64,000 nucleotides of DNA, taken from the NCBI GenBank assembly GCA_028284125.1, contig JANQSI010000016.1:124001-188000 (forward strand), written 5' to 3'. The translations under genes and the position numbers were made by a program. Position 1 is the first letter of the stretch, and each line of letters starts with the position of its first letter. Positions 9,040 through 16,730 of the stretch are shown piece by piece. This DNA comes from Cyclobacteriaceae bacterium. GTDB taxonomy: Bacteria; Bacteroidota; Bacteroidia; Cytophagales; Cyclobacteriaceae. The notes below the pieces were generated by a model, which ran no database searches, was not told where the DNA came from, and saw only the letters and a list, made by a program, of their open reading frames with translations.

Positions 9040-9417
9040 TTAATTTTTCGATTTAGAACTCTTGATTATGGACACTAAGAGTCGTTTTAGTTCTTCTGAT
9101 CTAGAAATCAAATCGTCAAGACCTTCTAAAGCTATCTTTGAGTCTCTAATTAGTCTTAGCCAATAGTGTGTTTCATGAGCTTCTTTGTTCGCTATGGAAA
9201 GCTTGTGTATGAAGTCTGCTTTTGATTCTGCCTGTTGAGCTTCTTCAGACAAAGCTCCAATCGCTGTTCCACTTCTAAGAACTTGTTTCGTTAATACAAA
9301 TTCTTTCTTTTCCGCTTGAATTTCTCTTACCAATTGAGTGATTGATAATGCAAAAGCATAACTTTTATCTAAAAGTGGATTTTTCTTCCCCTCAAGTACA
9401 TTTCTCTCATTCTCCAT
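9040..9417 (-). CDS. Four-helix-bundle protein (23S rRNA intervening-sequence protein family)
   Basis: A 125-residue all-helical protein. LLDKSYAFALSITQLVREIQ, the central QVLRSGTAIGALSEEAQQAES and KLSIANKEAHETHYWLRLI are hallmarks of the S23/TIGR02436 four-helix-bundle family first noticed in rRNA intervening sequences and now seen dispersed in many Bacteroidota genomes. It is not part of complex I, yet lies between nuoC and nuoD on the same strand. Nearly perfect inverted repeats (9013-9031 and 9421-9439) bracket it. Start set at 9417 (MENERN); the alternative Met at 9423 overlaps the right repeat. Function unknown; a pentameric scaffold role is known structurally for relatives. Confidence 0.85.
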   Translation of the reverse strand: MENERNVLEGKKNPLLDKSYAFALSITQLVREIQAEKKEFVLTKQVLRSGTAIGALSEEAQQAESKADFIHKLSIANKEAHETHYWLRLIRDSKIALEGLDDLISRSEELKRLLVSIIKSSKSKN

Positions 9418-9420
9418 TAT

Positions 9421-9439
9421 CAATTTTCAATTATCCATT
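9421..9439. repeat. Right inverted repeat flanking the four-helix-bundle ORF
   Basis: Reads CAATTTTCAATTATCCATT on the plus strand, the partner of 9013-9031. It lies in a longer pyrimidine-rich stretch (about 9403-9463) with repeated ATTATC/CCATT words. That stretch also encodes the last codons of nuoC, so the nuoC terminus appears to be supplied by the repeat. Confidence 0.65.
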
Positions 9440-9440
9440 G

Positions 9441-9938
9441 TTAATTATTATCCATTTTCCATTTAATGATTACATCGTGATACTTCTCCTGCTCTACATA
9501 ATCCTTTCTCAAGGGAAAACCTTCCCAATCTTCAGGTAGTAAAATCCTTCTCAAATCTGGGTGATTGTTGAAATGAATTCCGTAAAGGTCAAAAGCTTCT
9601 CTTTCATGCCAATCGGCTGTTTTCCAGATATCAGAAACAGAATCCATTGATGGCTTGCTTCGGTCAATTTTGACTTTCAACATTAAATGCAGGTTGTGTG
9701 GGATGCTGTAAAGATTGTAGACAATCTCCATCGTACCAGTTTCAGCTCCATTATCAATCCCGCTTAAGCATGAAAGCTGGTCAAAGTAGGTGTTTTCGTT
9801 GGCGTGCAGAATTTCGCACACTTGATGAAGAGATTCAGCTTTAATTATCAATGCATTTGGTGAAGAATTCTCGTCTTCTCCCAAGATAGCATCCGAATAT
9901 TCAGATTGGATCAGCTCTTTGATTTGTTCAAACTTCAT
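9441..9938 (-). CDS. nuoC: NADH-quinone oxidoreductase subunit C
   Basis: A 165-residue 30-kDa-type subunit of the complex I peripheral arm. The C-terminal signature [20 protein letters not shown], followed by [18 protein letters not shown], is diagnostic. Length fits stand-alone NuoC. Its start overlaps the end of nuoB by 11 bases, implying coupled translation. The final residues KMDNN fall in the AT-rich repeat that borders the inserted downstream ORF and may not be native NuoC sequence. Confidence 0.95.
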   Translation of the reverse strand: MKFEQIKELIQSEYSDAILGEDENSSPNALIIKAESLHQVCEILHANENTYFDQLSCLSGIDNGAETGTMEIVYNLYSIPHNLHLMLKVKIDRSKPSMDSVSDIWKTADWHEREAFDLYGIHFNNHPDLRRILLPEDWEGFPLRKDYVEQEKYHDVIIKWKMDNN

Positions 9939-10470
9939 TTTTCTCCTCTACTAATTTTTCCAATGCCTTCGGACGAAGTACCGACTCGGATCTGATTTTT
10001 TCTTGTAGCTTCAAAAACCCGCCAATGAGTGCTTCTGGTCTTGGTGGACATCCTGGAACATATACATCGACTGGGATAACTCTGTCCACTCCTTTCAATA
10101 CATGATAGCCATGCTCCCAATAAGGACCTCCACAATTGGCGCATGAACCCATTGAAATAACGTACTTAGGCTCGGCCATTTGTTCATACAATCGCTTCAC
10201 ACGATCAGCCATTTTAAAAGTCACGGTGCCTGATACGATCATGACATCTGCCTGCCTAGGAGAATTCCTGGGAATGATCCCAAATCGGTCCAAATCATAG
10301 GCTGATGAAGCAGTAGAAAAGAATTCAATGGCACAACAAGCCAAACCAAATCCCAATGGCCACATGCTACTAAAACGGGCCCAATTCAGCAAGTCATCAA
10401 GTTTAGAAACAATGATGCCTCCCTCGCCCGTTTTCAAGCCCCCTAATTGTGATATTTCAGTTTCGCTCAT
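9928..10470 (-). CDS. nuoB: NADH-quinone oxidoreductase subunit B
   Basis: A 180-residue subunit that holds the terminal [4Fe-4S] cluster N2 next to the quinone site. The ligands are visible: the adjacent cysteines in [11 protein letters not shown], then [11 protein letters not shown], and the last in [16 protein letters not shown]. It overlaps nuoA by 14 bases and nuoC by 11 bases, so the three are tightly coupled in one operon on the minus strand. Confidence 0.96.
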   Translation of the reverse strand: MSETEISQLGGLKTGEGGIIVSKLDDLLNWARFSSMWPLGFGLACCAIEFFSTASSAYDLDRFGIIPRNSPRQADVMIVSGTVTFKMADRVKRLYEQMAEPKYVISMGSCANCGGPYWEHGYHVLKGVDRVIPVDVYVPGCPPRPEALIGGFLKLQEKIRSESVLRPKALEKLVEEKNEV

Positions 10471-10924
10471 TAAATGCTTTGTAAACTTCTCCTGGAATCT
10501 TTGACTGGAAATCAGATGATTGTGGTTTCGGCCGAACCCAGTCCAGCATTCCTTTTGCCCAAACGTAAGCTAATCCCACCGCCAAAATCCCAATAAATAT
10601 GAAGGTTTCTATCAACGAGAATTGAGCCCATAAACCATTGGTTTCATTAATCATTTGCTCATCTCCAAAGACGGTCGCCCATGGAAATAGAAAAACAAGC
10701 TCAGCTTCAAACAGAAGAAAAATCAATGCAATGACATAAAATCGAACATTAAACTTTCCCCATGCCGATCCGACCGGTTCTTCTCCTGATTCGTAGGTGG
10801 TCTGCTTTTCTTGTGTTGGATTTGATGGCCGTAAAATTCTACCGATCAACAGCATAATTAAAACAAATGCCAGCGCACCAACAATGAATAGCAATACCGT
10901 TCCAAAACCACTGATTTCAGTCAT
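10457..10924 (-). CDS. nuoA: NADH-quinone oxidoreductase subunit A
   Basis: A 155-residue inner-membrane subunit with three transmembrane helices: about residues 6-27 ([20 protein letters not shown]), 62-83 and 103-123. The conserved loop [20 protein letters not shown] and the following [21 protein letters not shown] are characteristic of NuoA. First gene of the visible nuo operon. The upstream 30 bases separate it from the Lon-domain gene on the same strand, so read-through from that gene is possible. Confidence 0.95.
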   Translation of the reverse strand: MTEISGFGTVLLFIVGALAFVLIMLLIGRILRPSNPTQEKQTTYESGEEPVGSAWGKFNVRFYVIALIFLLFEAELVFLFPWATVFGDEQMINETNGLWAQFSLIETFIFIGILAVGLAYVWAKGMLDWVRPKPQSSDFQSKIPGEVYKAFNERN

Positions 10925-10955
10925 AAGGGGAAATTACAGAATTATTGGAATTTGG

Positions 10956-11585
10956 CTAGAACTCAAGCGGATCGAGATGCTTGAAATGTCCGTTTTGCTT
11001 GATTTTTTCTTGCGCATTTTGAGCACGCTCAAGAGCTGGAATTAGACGCTTTAAGTGATCAATGCTGTATCGTAATCGCTCACTTTCTTTTCTCATTTCG
11101 ATAAGCATGTACTCTTCTTCTGGTTTTAAACCTATTTTATGGCCTATCTCAAACACAGAATTTATTCCAGAAATGTCAGGAGTATCAACTTCACCAAGCC
11201 AACCGAATAATTCTTGTACCAACTCTTTGAATTGGAGTAATTCGCTCAAATCCTTATCATTTTCCTCCTCTAAGAACTTGATCACACCACCTGCATACAA
11301 CCTATCCTTCCAGGGGTTCTGGAAATCAAGTACCTCAAAAACTCGCAAGCCAAGGGTTTTGATGTCCATTCTTCCATCAGGATATTCCTTAGTTACTTCA
11401 ACTATTTTCACCTCAGTCCCCAGTTCCACTTTGTTCAGCACATGAGAGGCAATTCCAAATGTGAGTCCTTCGTCCAGACAATCTCTTACAAGCTGCTTAT
11501 AGCGAGGCTCGAAAATATGGAGATTGACCCCCTCGCCTGGAAAAGCGACAATGTTCAATGGGAAAATGGGTAACTCTACTGACAT
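10956..11585 (-). CDS. Lon N-terminal (substrate-binding) domain protein
   Basis: A 209-residue soluble protein that is only the Lon LAN-type N-domain, without the AAA+ or protease parts. Seen: ELPIFPLNIVAFPGEGVNLH at the start, HIFEPRYKQLVRDCL, and the TKEYPDGRMDIKTLGLRVF beta segment, followed by a helical C-terminal half (QELFGWLGEV ... HLKRLIPALERAQNAQEKI). Stand-alone versions are widespread but of unclear function, possibly chaperone or substrate-binding. Start at 11585 (MSVELP) preferred to the Met one codon upstream. Divergent from the next gene with 47 bases between the starts. Confidence 0.85.
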   Translation of the reverse strand: MSVELPIFPLNIVAFPGEGVNLHIFEPRYKQLVRDCLDEGLTFGIASHVLNKVELGTEVKIVEVTKEYPDGRMDIKTLGLRVFEVLDFQNPWKDRLYAGGVIKFLEEENDKDLSELLQFKELVQELFGWLGEVDTPDISGINSVFEIGHKIGLKPEEEYMLIEMRKESERLRYSIDHLKRLIPALERAQNAQEKIKQNGHFKHLDPLEF

Positions 11586-11632
11586 CAATGTTGAAACTCG
11601 ATTTAAAGAAAATAGTTTGGTAGTTTAGTTGA

Positions 11633-12103
11633 ATGAGCAAAGTTATGATCAATCAGGGAAGAAGTGTACCTCTTACATTCAGACTTGTTGCCATGGGTTT
11701 AATAATTGCCGCGATTATCTGGATAATGGGAAATCTACCTGAAACGATTGCGATATTATCTGCCATTTTTTTCTCTCTATTGATCCCCATGCTCTGGTTT
11801 TCATTTCAAATTCTAACCATAGATCCCGAAACGAAAGAAATCCTTCTAGGAACCTATGTGATGGGCTACAAATTTGGAAAGCCAAAAAAATACAACTCAA
11901 TAGAAAAGGTTTTTATCAATAAGGTTAGAACAAGTCAGAACATGTATTCCCAGGCTAATCACGGACATACCGCGAGAGGAATAGAGTATCATGCCTATTT
12001 GAAATTAGACAGTGAAGAAAAAGTTTTCCTAGCAAGTGATAAAGACGAAAAACGGCTTGAAGACAAGATGATGAAAATCAGGGAAAAACTGAGCTTGAGA
12101 TAA
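11633..12103 (+). CDS. Hypothetical membrane protein with a cytoplasmic C-terminal domain
   Basis: A 156-residue protein with two closely spaced transmembrane segments (about residues 15-32 and 36-60, the second being AILSAIFFSLLIPMLWFSF) that form a hairpin. A soluble region of about 95 residues follows, with alternating beta-like strands (EILLGTYVMGYKFGKPKKYNS, HAYLKLDSEEKVFLASDKDEK) and a final helix. The layout resembles small PH-like domains behind a membrane hairpin, but I do not recognise the family. It lies 48 bases before paaE. Confidence 0.55.
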   Translation: MSKVMINQGRSVPLTFRLVAMGLIIAAIIWIMGNLPETIAILSAIFFSLLIPMLWFSFQILTIDPETKEILLGTYVMGYKFGKPKKYNSIEKVFINKVRTSQNMYSQANHGHTARGIEYHAYLKLDSEEKVFLASDKDEKRLEDKMMKIREKLSLR

Positions 12104-12126
12104 GCCCATGTCTATCTGCATCTGAT

Positions 12127-12134
12127 TAGTTTTG
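12127..12134 (+). promoter_or_regulatory. Candidate -7 box of the paa operon promoter
   Basis: TAGTTTTG fits the Bacteroidota consensus TAnnTTTG exactly and lies 17 bases before the paaE start at 12152. No clear TTG -33 element at the usual 19-23 base distance was found, so support is partial. Confidence 0.4.
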
Positions 12135-12151
12135 CCTACTTCAAAAAATCT

Positions 12152-13219
12152 ATGGCAAAATTTCATTCGCTCGCAATCAAATCCATTTCTAATCCGACTG
12201 AAGAATCGGTTGCCATTTCATTTGACATTCCTACTGACCTAAAAGAAGAGTTTAAGTTTATTCAAGGACAGCACCTTACGCTGAAAAAGGACATTGATGG
12301 CGAGGATACAAGACGGACCTACTCACTATGCACGTGCCCTTTGGATGACGATCTTACGGTTGTTGTAAAAAAATTAAATGGAGGTAAATTCTCAACTTTC
12401 GCCAATGAACAGCTGAAGGCCGGAGATAAGCTCGAAGTAATGCCTCCACATGGCAGCTTTTACACTGAGTTGAATCCTGCTAATGAAAAATCTTATGTAG
12501 GATTTGTTGCTGGAAGTGGAATTACTCCTATTATTTCCATTCTTGAAACGACGCTCAGAACTGAGCCTAAGAGTGAATTCATTTTATTCTATGGGAATAG
12601 AAAAACAAGCACGATCATTTTTCAGGAAAGACTTGAAGCTCTGAAAAACAAATTTCTTGGAAGGTTGAGTCTGTATCACATTCTTGATGAGGAACGTCTG
12701 GAATCAGATCTCTTTAATGGGAGAATTGATGATGAAAAAATTAGAACGTTTGGAAAAGTATTTTTCGATCCACTGAAGATCGATGAATATTTCACCTGTG
12801 GGCCTGAGCCCATGATGCTTACTGTGAGGGATACGCTCAAAGATTTAGGTGTAGAAGAATCAAAAGTGCATTTAGAGCTTTTCACTTCACCGGCTGGTAA
12901 ATTAGGTGGAACAGACCAAAAAGTAGTCGAGCATAAGAAAGCGCAAAGCGAAATAACAGTCGTTCTTGACGGAAATAGCATCAGCTTCCCTTATGATTCT
13001 AAAGAATCAATTCTTGATGTGGCTTTCCAGAACGGTGCGGACCTTCCGTATGCCTGCAAAGGAGGCGTGTGCAGCACCTGTGTTGCCAGAATTGAGGAAG
13101 GTGAAGTGGACATGGAAATCAACTATGCGTTAGAACCGGACGAGCTAGAAAGAGGTTTGGTTCTAACCTGTCAATCAAGACCTAAGACTGAAAAAGTAAA
13201 GTTGAGTTTTGATGTCTGA
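12152..13219 (+). CDS. paaE: 1,2-phenylacetyl-CoA epoxidase reductase subunit PaaE
   Basis: A 355-residue reductase that passes electrons from NADPH through flavin and a [2Fe-2S] centre to the PaaA di-iron site. Ferredoxin-reductase FAD domain: RRTYSLCTCPLD near residue 50. NAD-binding domain: GFVAGSGITPIISILETTLR near residue 120 and YFTCGPEPMMLTVRD near 215. C-terminal plant-type ferredoxin domain: LPYACKGGVCSTCVARI near 293 and LTCQSRP near 340, giving the four cluster cysteines. Here the reductase gene comes first, ahead of paaABCD, unlike the A-B-C-D-E order of E. coli. Confidence 0.95.
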   Translation: MAKFHSLAIKSISNPTEESVAISFDIPTDLKEEFKFIQGQHLTLKKDIDGEDTRRTYSLCTCPLDDDLTVVVKKLNGGKFSTFANEQLKAGDKLEVMPPHGSFYTELNPANEKSYVGFVAGSGITPIISILETTLRTEPKSEFILFYGNRKTSTIIFQERLEALKNKFLGRLSLYHILDEERLESDLFNGRIDDEKIRTFGKVFFDPLKIDEYFTCGPEPMMLTVRDTLKDLGVEESKVHLELFTSPAGKLGGTDQKVVEHKKAQSEITVVLDGNSISFPYDSKESILDVAFQNGADLPYACKGGVCSTCVARIEEGEVDMEINYALEPDELERGLVLTCQSRPKTEKVKLSFDV

Positions 13220-13278
13220 TTTTGTGAACAAATGGATTGTTTGAACTGTTAACTACCTTTGAATAAAGTATTTGGAAG

Positions 13279-14217
13279 ATGGACGAAAAGCAACTTGAGG
13301 ATCACTTTAATGAGAAAATAGATCAGGACATCCGGATTGAGCCGAAGGATTGGATGCCTGACAATTATCGCAAAACGCTGATCAGACAAATTTCCCAGCA
13401 CGCGCACTCGGAGATTGTGGGAATGCTACCTGAAGCTAACTGGATTTCAAGAGCTCCTACATTGAGAAGAAAAGCTGCGGCCTTAGCCAAAGTACAGGAT
13501 GAAGCTGGACACGGACTGTATTTATATAGTGCTTGCGAGACGTTAGGGATTGATCGAGATACACTGCTCGACCAACTTCATACAGGAAAAGCTAAATACT
13601 CCAGCATTTTTAACTATCCGACGTTGACTTGGGCCGATATGGGAGCAATTGGATGGCTGGTAGATGGTGCTGCAATTATGAATCAAGTCCCACTTTGCAG
13701 AACGTCTTACGGCCCTTATGCAAGAGCAATGATTAGGGTTTGTAAAGAAGAATCGTTCCATCAAAGGCAAGGTTTTGAGATCATGCTCACGCTTTGCAAG
13801 GGTTCCGAAGAGCAGAAAAAAATGGCTCAAGATGCACTTAACAGATGGTGGTGGCCAGCATTGATGATGTTTGGTCCGAGTGATAAAGACTCACCACACA
13901 CAGAACAATCCATGCGCTGGAGAATTAAGCGATTCACCAATGATGAATTACGTCAAAAGTTCGTAGATGCGACTAAACCTCAAGCGGATTTACTTGGGAT
14001 AGAAATTCCAGACCCGGATTTGAAATGGAATGAAGAAAGAGGTCATCACGATTTTGGTGAAATCAATTGGGATGAATTCTTCAATGTCATCAAAGGAAAC
14101 GGACCTTGTAACAAGCAAAGAATTGATGCTCGTACCAAAGCATGGGAAGATGGTGCCTGGGTGCGTGAAGCCGCTAATTCATATGCGGAAAAAAAGTCTA
14201 AGCGGAATGCCGCTTAG
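13279..14217 (+). CDS. paaA: 1,2-phenylacetyl-CoA epoxidase catalytic subunit PaaA
   Basis: A 312-residue di-iron oxygenase subunit that epoxidises the aromatic ring of phenylacetyl-CoA. Two ferritin-like ExxH motifs are seen: [13 protein letters not shown] near residue 75 and [15 protein letters not shown] near residue 158. Other family landmarks are [20 protein letters not shown] and [16 protein letters not shown]. Length equals the E. coli protein within a few residues. It follows paaE by 59 bases. Confidence 0.97.
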   Translation: MDEKQLEDHFNEKIDQDIRIEPKDWMPDNYRKTLIRQISQHAHSEIVGMLPEANWISRAPTLRRKAAALAKVQDEAGHGLYLYSACETLGIDRDTLLDQLHTGKAKYSSIFNYPTLTWADMGAIGWLVDGAAIMNQVPLCRTSYGPYARAMIRVCKEESFHQRQGFEIMLTLCKGSEEQKKMAQDALNRWWWPALMMFGPSDKDSPHTEQSMRWRIKRFTNDELRQKFVDATKPQADLLGIEIPDPDLKWNEERGHHDFGEINWDEFFNVIKGNGPCNKQRIDARTKAWEDGAWVREAANSYAEKKSKRNAA

Positions 14218-14221
14218 TAGT

Positions 14222-14293
14222 GAATTGGTTGATTAGTTAATTGGATAGCTTACTAATTAACTATTTGACTATTTAACCATTTAACTAAACGGA
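14222..14293. repeat. AT-rich interspersed repeat in the paaA-paaB gap
   Basis: The gap holds degenerate units of the type TTAACTATTTGACTATTTAA running in both orientations: GAATTGGTTGATTAGTTAAT on the left and AATTAACTATTTGACTATTT on the right, forming an imperfect palindrome. The same word family recurs at 18311-18390 between paaI and paaJ. No open reading frame or promoter box is evident in it. Confidence 0.5.
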
Positions 14294-14294
14294 C

Positions 14295-14576
14295 ATGAAC
14301 AATTGGCCACTTTGGGAAATATTTATCAGAAGCAAGGCAGGTTTAAATCACAAACACGTGGGTAGTCTCCATGCTTCAGATGCAGAAATGGCAATTCAAA
14401 ATGCCAGAGATGTATATACAAGAAGAAATGAAGGAGTAAGTATCTGGGTTGTTGAATCTAAATACATCACAGCCTCTGATCCGGATGATTCTGATCCACT
14501 TTATGAGCCGGCTAAGGACAAAGTGTATCGTCATCCTACTTTTTATGATCTTCCTGATGAAGTGAAGCATATGTGA
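14295..14576 (+). CDS. paaB: 1,2-phenylacetyl-CoA epoxidase subunit PaaB
   Basis: A 93-residue subunit that bridges PaaAC heterodimers in the epoxidase complex. NWPLWEIFIRSKAGLNHKHV at the N-terminus, GSLHASDAEMAIQNARDVYT and RNEGVSIWVVESKYI are strongly typical of PaaB. It has the expected size. It is flanked on both sides by interspersed repeats. Confidence 0.96.
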   Translation: MNNWPLWEIFIRSKAGLNHKHVGSLHASDAEMAIQNARDVYTRRNEGVSIWVVESKYITASDPDDSDPLYEPAKDKVYRHPTFYDLPDEVKHM

Positions 14577-14582
14577 GACCCA

Positions 14583-14649
14583 GTCATCCTGAACTTGTTT
14601 CAGGATCTTCCTCAGGACAAAACAAGATTCTGAAATGAATTCAGAATCA
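14583..14649. repeat. Interspersed hairpin repeat (GTCATCCTGAA type) in the paaB-paaC gap
   Basis: Two perfect hairpins in tandem: ATCCTGAA (14586-14593) with TTCAGGAT (14599-14606), and GATTCTGAA (14626-14634) with TTCAGAATC (14640-14648). The first begins GTCATCCTGAACTTGTTTCA, a word I know as a very common intergenic repeat in Bacteroidota. Related units occur at 15897-15926 and 28375-28546. It fills almost the whole gap. Confidence 0.7.
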
Positions 14650-14657
14650 CTTAAACG

Positions 14658-15410
14658 ATGAACGAAAACTTATTCAACTATATCCTCCAACAAGCAGATA
14701 ATTGTCTCATCCTAGGACAAAGACTTGGTGAATGGTGTGGCCATGGGCCTGTTTTGGAACAAGATATCGCGATGACCAACATTGCCCTCGATTTGATTGG
14801 GCAATCAAGGATGTTATATCAATACGCAGCAGAAGTTCAAGATGAAGGAAAGTCAGAAGATGATCTCGCTTACTTAAGGGATGCCTGGGATTTTAAAAAT
14901 GTGTTGTTGGTAGAACAGACCAATGGCGATTTTGCAAAAACCATCTTAAGGCAATTCCTCTTTGACAGTTTCAATTGTCCATTTTATGAAAAATTGAAGG
15001 ACAGCAATGATGAAAGGCTCGCAGCAATAGCAGAGAAATCACATAAAGAAGCACTTTATCATCTCAAATGGAGCAGTGATTGGGTTCTTAGACTAGGCGA
15101 TGGAACAGAGGAAAGCCATGAACGAATTCAAAATGCATTAGAAGAATTGTGGTCCTATTCAGAAGAAATTGTAAATCCTTCAGAAGCTGACGATGATGCA
15201 AAAGAAAAAGGGTACGGAGTTGATTTAGATGCCATTAAATCCGAAAGAACGGACAAAATCAAAGAAGTATTGGAAGAAGCGACACTTGCCGTTCCAGAAG
15301 GCACCTACAATCATTCTGGTGGAAAGGAAGGAAAGCATACCGAATATCTCGGTTATATCTTGGCAGATTTGCAATTCTTGCAGCGCGCCTACCCTGGCAA
15401 TGAGTGGTAA
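14658..15410 (+). CDS. paaC: 1,2-phenylacetyl-CoA epoxidase structural subunit PaaC
   Basis: A 250-residue ferritin-like partner of PaaA that lacks a functional metal site in studied relatives. Landmarks: ADNCLILGQRLGEWCGHGPV, EQDIAMTNIALDLIGQSRML, AYLRDAWDFKNVLLVEQTNG, and near the end GKEGKHTEYLGYILADLQFL with QRAYPGNEW. Length is normal. paaD follows after 15 bases. Confidence 0.96.
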   Translation: MNENLFNYILQQADNCLILGQRLGEWCGHGPVLEQDIAMTNIALDLIGQSRMLYQYAAEVQDEGKSEDDLAYLRDAWDFKNVLLVEQTNGDFAKTILRQFLFDSFNCPFYEKLKDSNDERLAAIAEKSHKEALYHLKWSSDWVLRLGDGTEESHERIQNALEELWSYSEEIVNPSEADDDAKEKGYGVDLDAIKSERTDKIKEVLEEATLAVPEGTYNHSGGKEGKHTEYLGYILADLQFLQRAYPGNEW

Positions 15411-15425
15411 TTAAACAACGGTTAA

Positions 15426-15887
15426 TTGGTTATCGATCAAGACCATATCAGTCAATTACTTGAAGAGGTCACAGACCCAGAAATTCCCGTTATTTCAATT
15501 CGAGATTTGGGAATTCTCAGAGACATCAAAATTGAGAATGATCAAATAGAGATCGTCATCACTCCTACTTATTCAGGCTGCCCGGCCATGTTGGAAATTG
15601 AAAAGAATATCAATAATACGTTAAAAAAAAACGGGATTGAGAATTTCAAAATCGCAACGGTGCTTTCACCAGCCTGGACCACAGATTGGATGTCTGAAGA
15701 AGGGAAGCAAAAACTAAAGGATTACGGTATTGCTCCACCAAACCCAACAGGCGAATCAGATATTCAATGCCCAAATTGTGGCTCATACAATACAATCTTA
15801 GTTAGTCAATTTGGATCTACTGCCTGCAAGTCGCTTTTCAAATGCGAGGATTGCCTTGAGCCTTTTGATTATTTCAAATGCCATTAA
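15426..15887 (+). CDS. paaD: PaaD, MIP18-family maturation factor of the epoxidase
   Basis: A 153-residue protein needed for assembly or iron loading of the PaaABCE enzyme. The N-terminal DUF59/MIP18 domain shows LLEEVTDPEIPVISIRDLGI and VITPTYSGCPAMLEIE. The C-terminal zinc ribbon has CPNCGS near residue 118, then CKSLFKCEDCLEPFDYFKC. The start must be TTG at 15426: a TAA stop lies directly upstream in frame and no ATG or GTG occurs until deep inside the conserved domain. The TTG initiation may lower its yield relative to the other subunits. Confidence 0.94.
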   Translation: MVIDQDHISQLLEEVTDPEIPVISIRDLGILRDIKIENDQIEIVITPTYSGCPAMLEIEKNINNTLKKNGIENFKIATVLSPAWTTDWMSEEGKQKLKDYGIAPPNPTGESDIQCPNCGSYNTILVSQFGSTACKSLFKCEDCLEPFDYFKCH

Positions 15888-15896
15888 TCGCCTTCT

Positions 15897-15926
15897 GTCA
15901 TTCCGAACGAATGTGAGGAATCTTTT
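15897..15926. repeat. Interspersed repeat (GTCATTCCGAACGAA type) in the paaD-paaG gap
   Basis: Starts GTCATTCCGAACGAATGTGA and ends GGAATCTTTT. The stem is ATTCC (15900-15904) with GGAAT (15917-15921). It belongs to the same broad class of Bacteroidota dispersed repeats as 14583-14649 but with the TTCC core. It fills about half of the 63-base gap. Confidence 0.6.
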
Positions 15927-15950
15927 AACTTCGAAGCAGATTCAAAACTT

Positions 15951-16730
15951 ATGTCTGATACTATAACAACCGAACAAAAAGACACACTCGGAATCCTCAC
16001 CTTAAATCGTCCAGAGGTTTTCAATAGCTTCAATAAGGAAATGGCACTTGCCACTCAAAAGGCACTTGATGATTATGAGAACGACTCCTCTGTGAGAGCT
16101 ATAATGATCACCGGAAATGGAAAAGCGTTTTGCGCTGGCCAAGATCTCCAAGAAGCTATTGATGACAATGGATTAGAGATCAAACAAATTGTAGATGAAC
16201 ACTACAATCCAATTGTCAAGAGAATTCGATCGATAAAAAAGCCCATTATCGCCGCGGTAAATGGCGTAGCGGCTGGAGCTGGAGCGAATTTAGCGTTAGC
16301 ATGCGATGTAGTGGTTGCCGCTCAATCATCTTCTTTTTTGCAAGCATTCAGCAAGATTGGATTGGTACCGGATACAGGTGGAACGTATACCCTACCTCGA
16401 ATCATTGGATTTCAAAAAGCCTCGGCACTCATGATGTTAGGAGATAAAGTACCTGCAGAAGAAGCGGAGAAAATGGGAATGATCTACAAAGTTTTCACAG
16501 ATGAAAGCTTTAGGTCAGAAGCAGAAAAATTGTCTACAAAGTTGGCCAATATGCCAACCACGGCACTTGGCTTCATAAAAGAAATGCTCAATCAGTCCAT
16601 GTCTAATACGCTCGATCAACAATTGGAAATGGAAAAAGAATATCAGTCTAAAGCCACTGAAACGCATGACTACAAAGAAGGTGTTCAAGCATTTCTAGAA
16701 AAAAGAAACCCGGAATTTAAAGGAGAGTAA
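15951..16730 (+). CDS. paaG: Ring-1,2-epoxyphenylacetyl-CoA isomerase PaaG
   Basis: A 259-residue crotonase-fold enzyme that converts the epoxide to oxepin-CoA. The oxyanion-hole segment GNGKAFCAGQDLQEA lies near residue 60, the second GVAAGAGANLALACDVVVAA near residue 105, and FSKIGLVPDTGGTYTLPR near residue 130 carries the catalytic Asp expected for PaaG. Position within paa favours PaaG over a general enoyl-CoA hydratase. Its stop codon shares one base with the paaH start. Confidence 0.92.
   Translation: MSDTITTEQKDTLGILTLNRPEVFNSFNKEMALATQKALDDYENDSSVRAIMITGNGKAFCAGQDLQEAIDDNGLEIKQIVDEHYNPIVKRIRSIKKPIIAAVNGVAAGAGANLALACDVVVAAQSSSFLQAFSKIGLVPDTGGTYTLPRIIGFQKASALMMLGDKVPAEEAEKMGMIYKVFTDESFRSEAEKLSTKLANMPTTALGFIKEMLNQSMSNTLDQQLEMEKEYQSKATETHDYKEGVQAFLEKRNPEFKGE

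Noticed and set aside
8994-9440. nuoC or nuoD broken by the inserted ORF
   Set aside because: Both genes are complete with conserved N- and C-termini; only the last few nuoC codons look altered.
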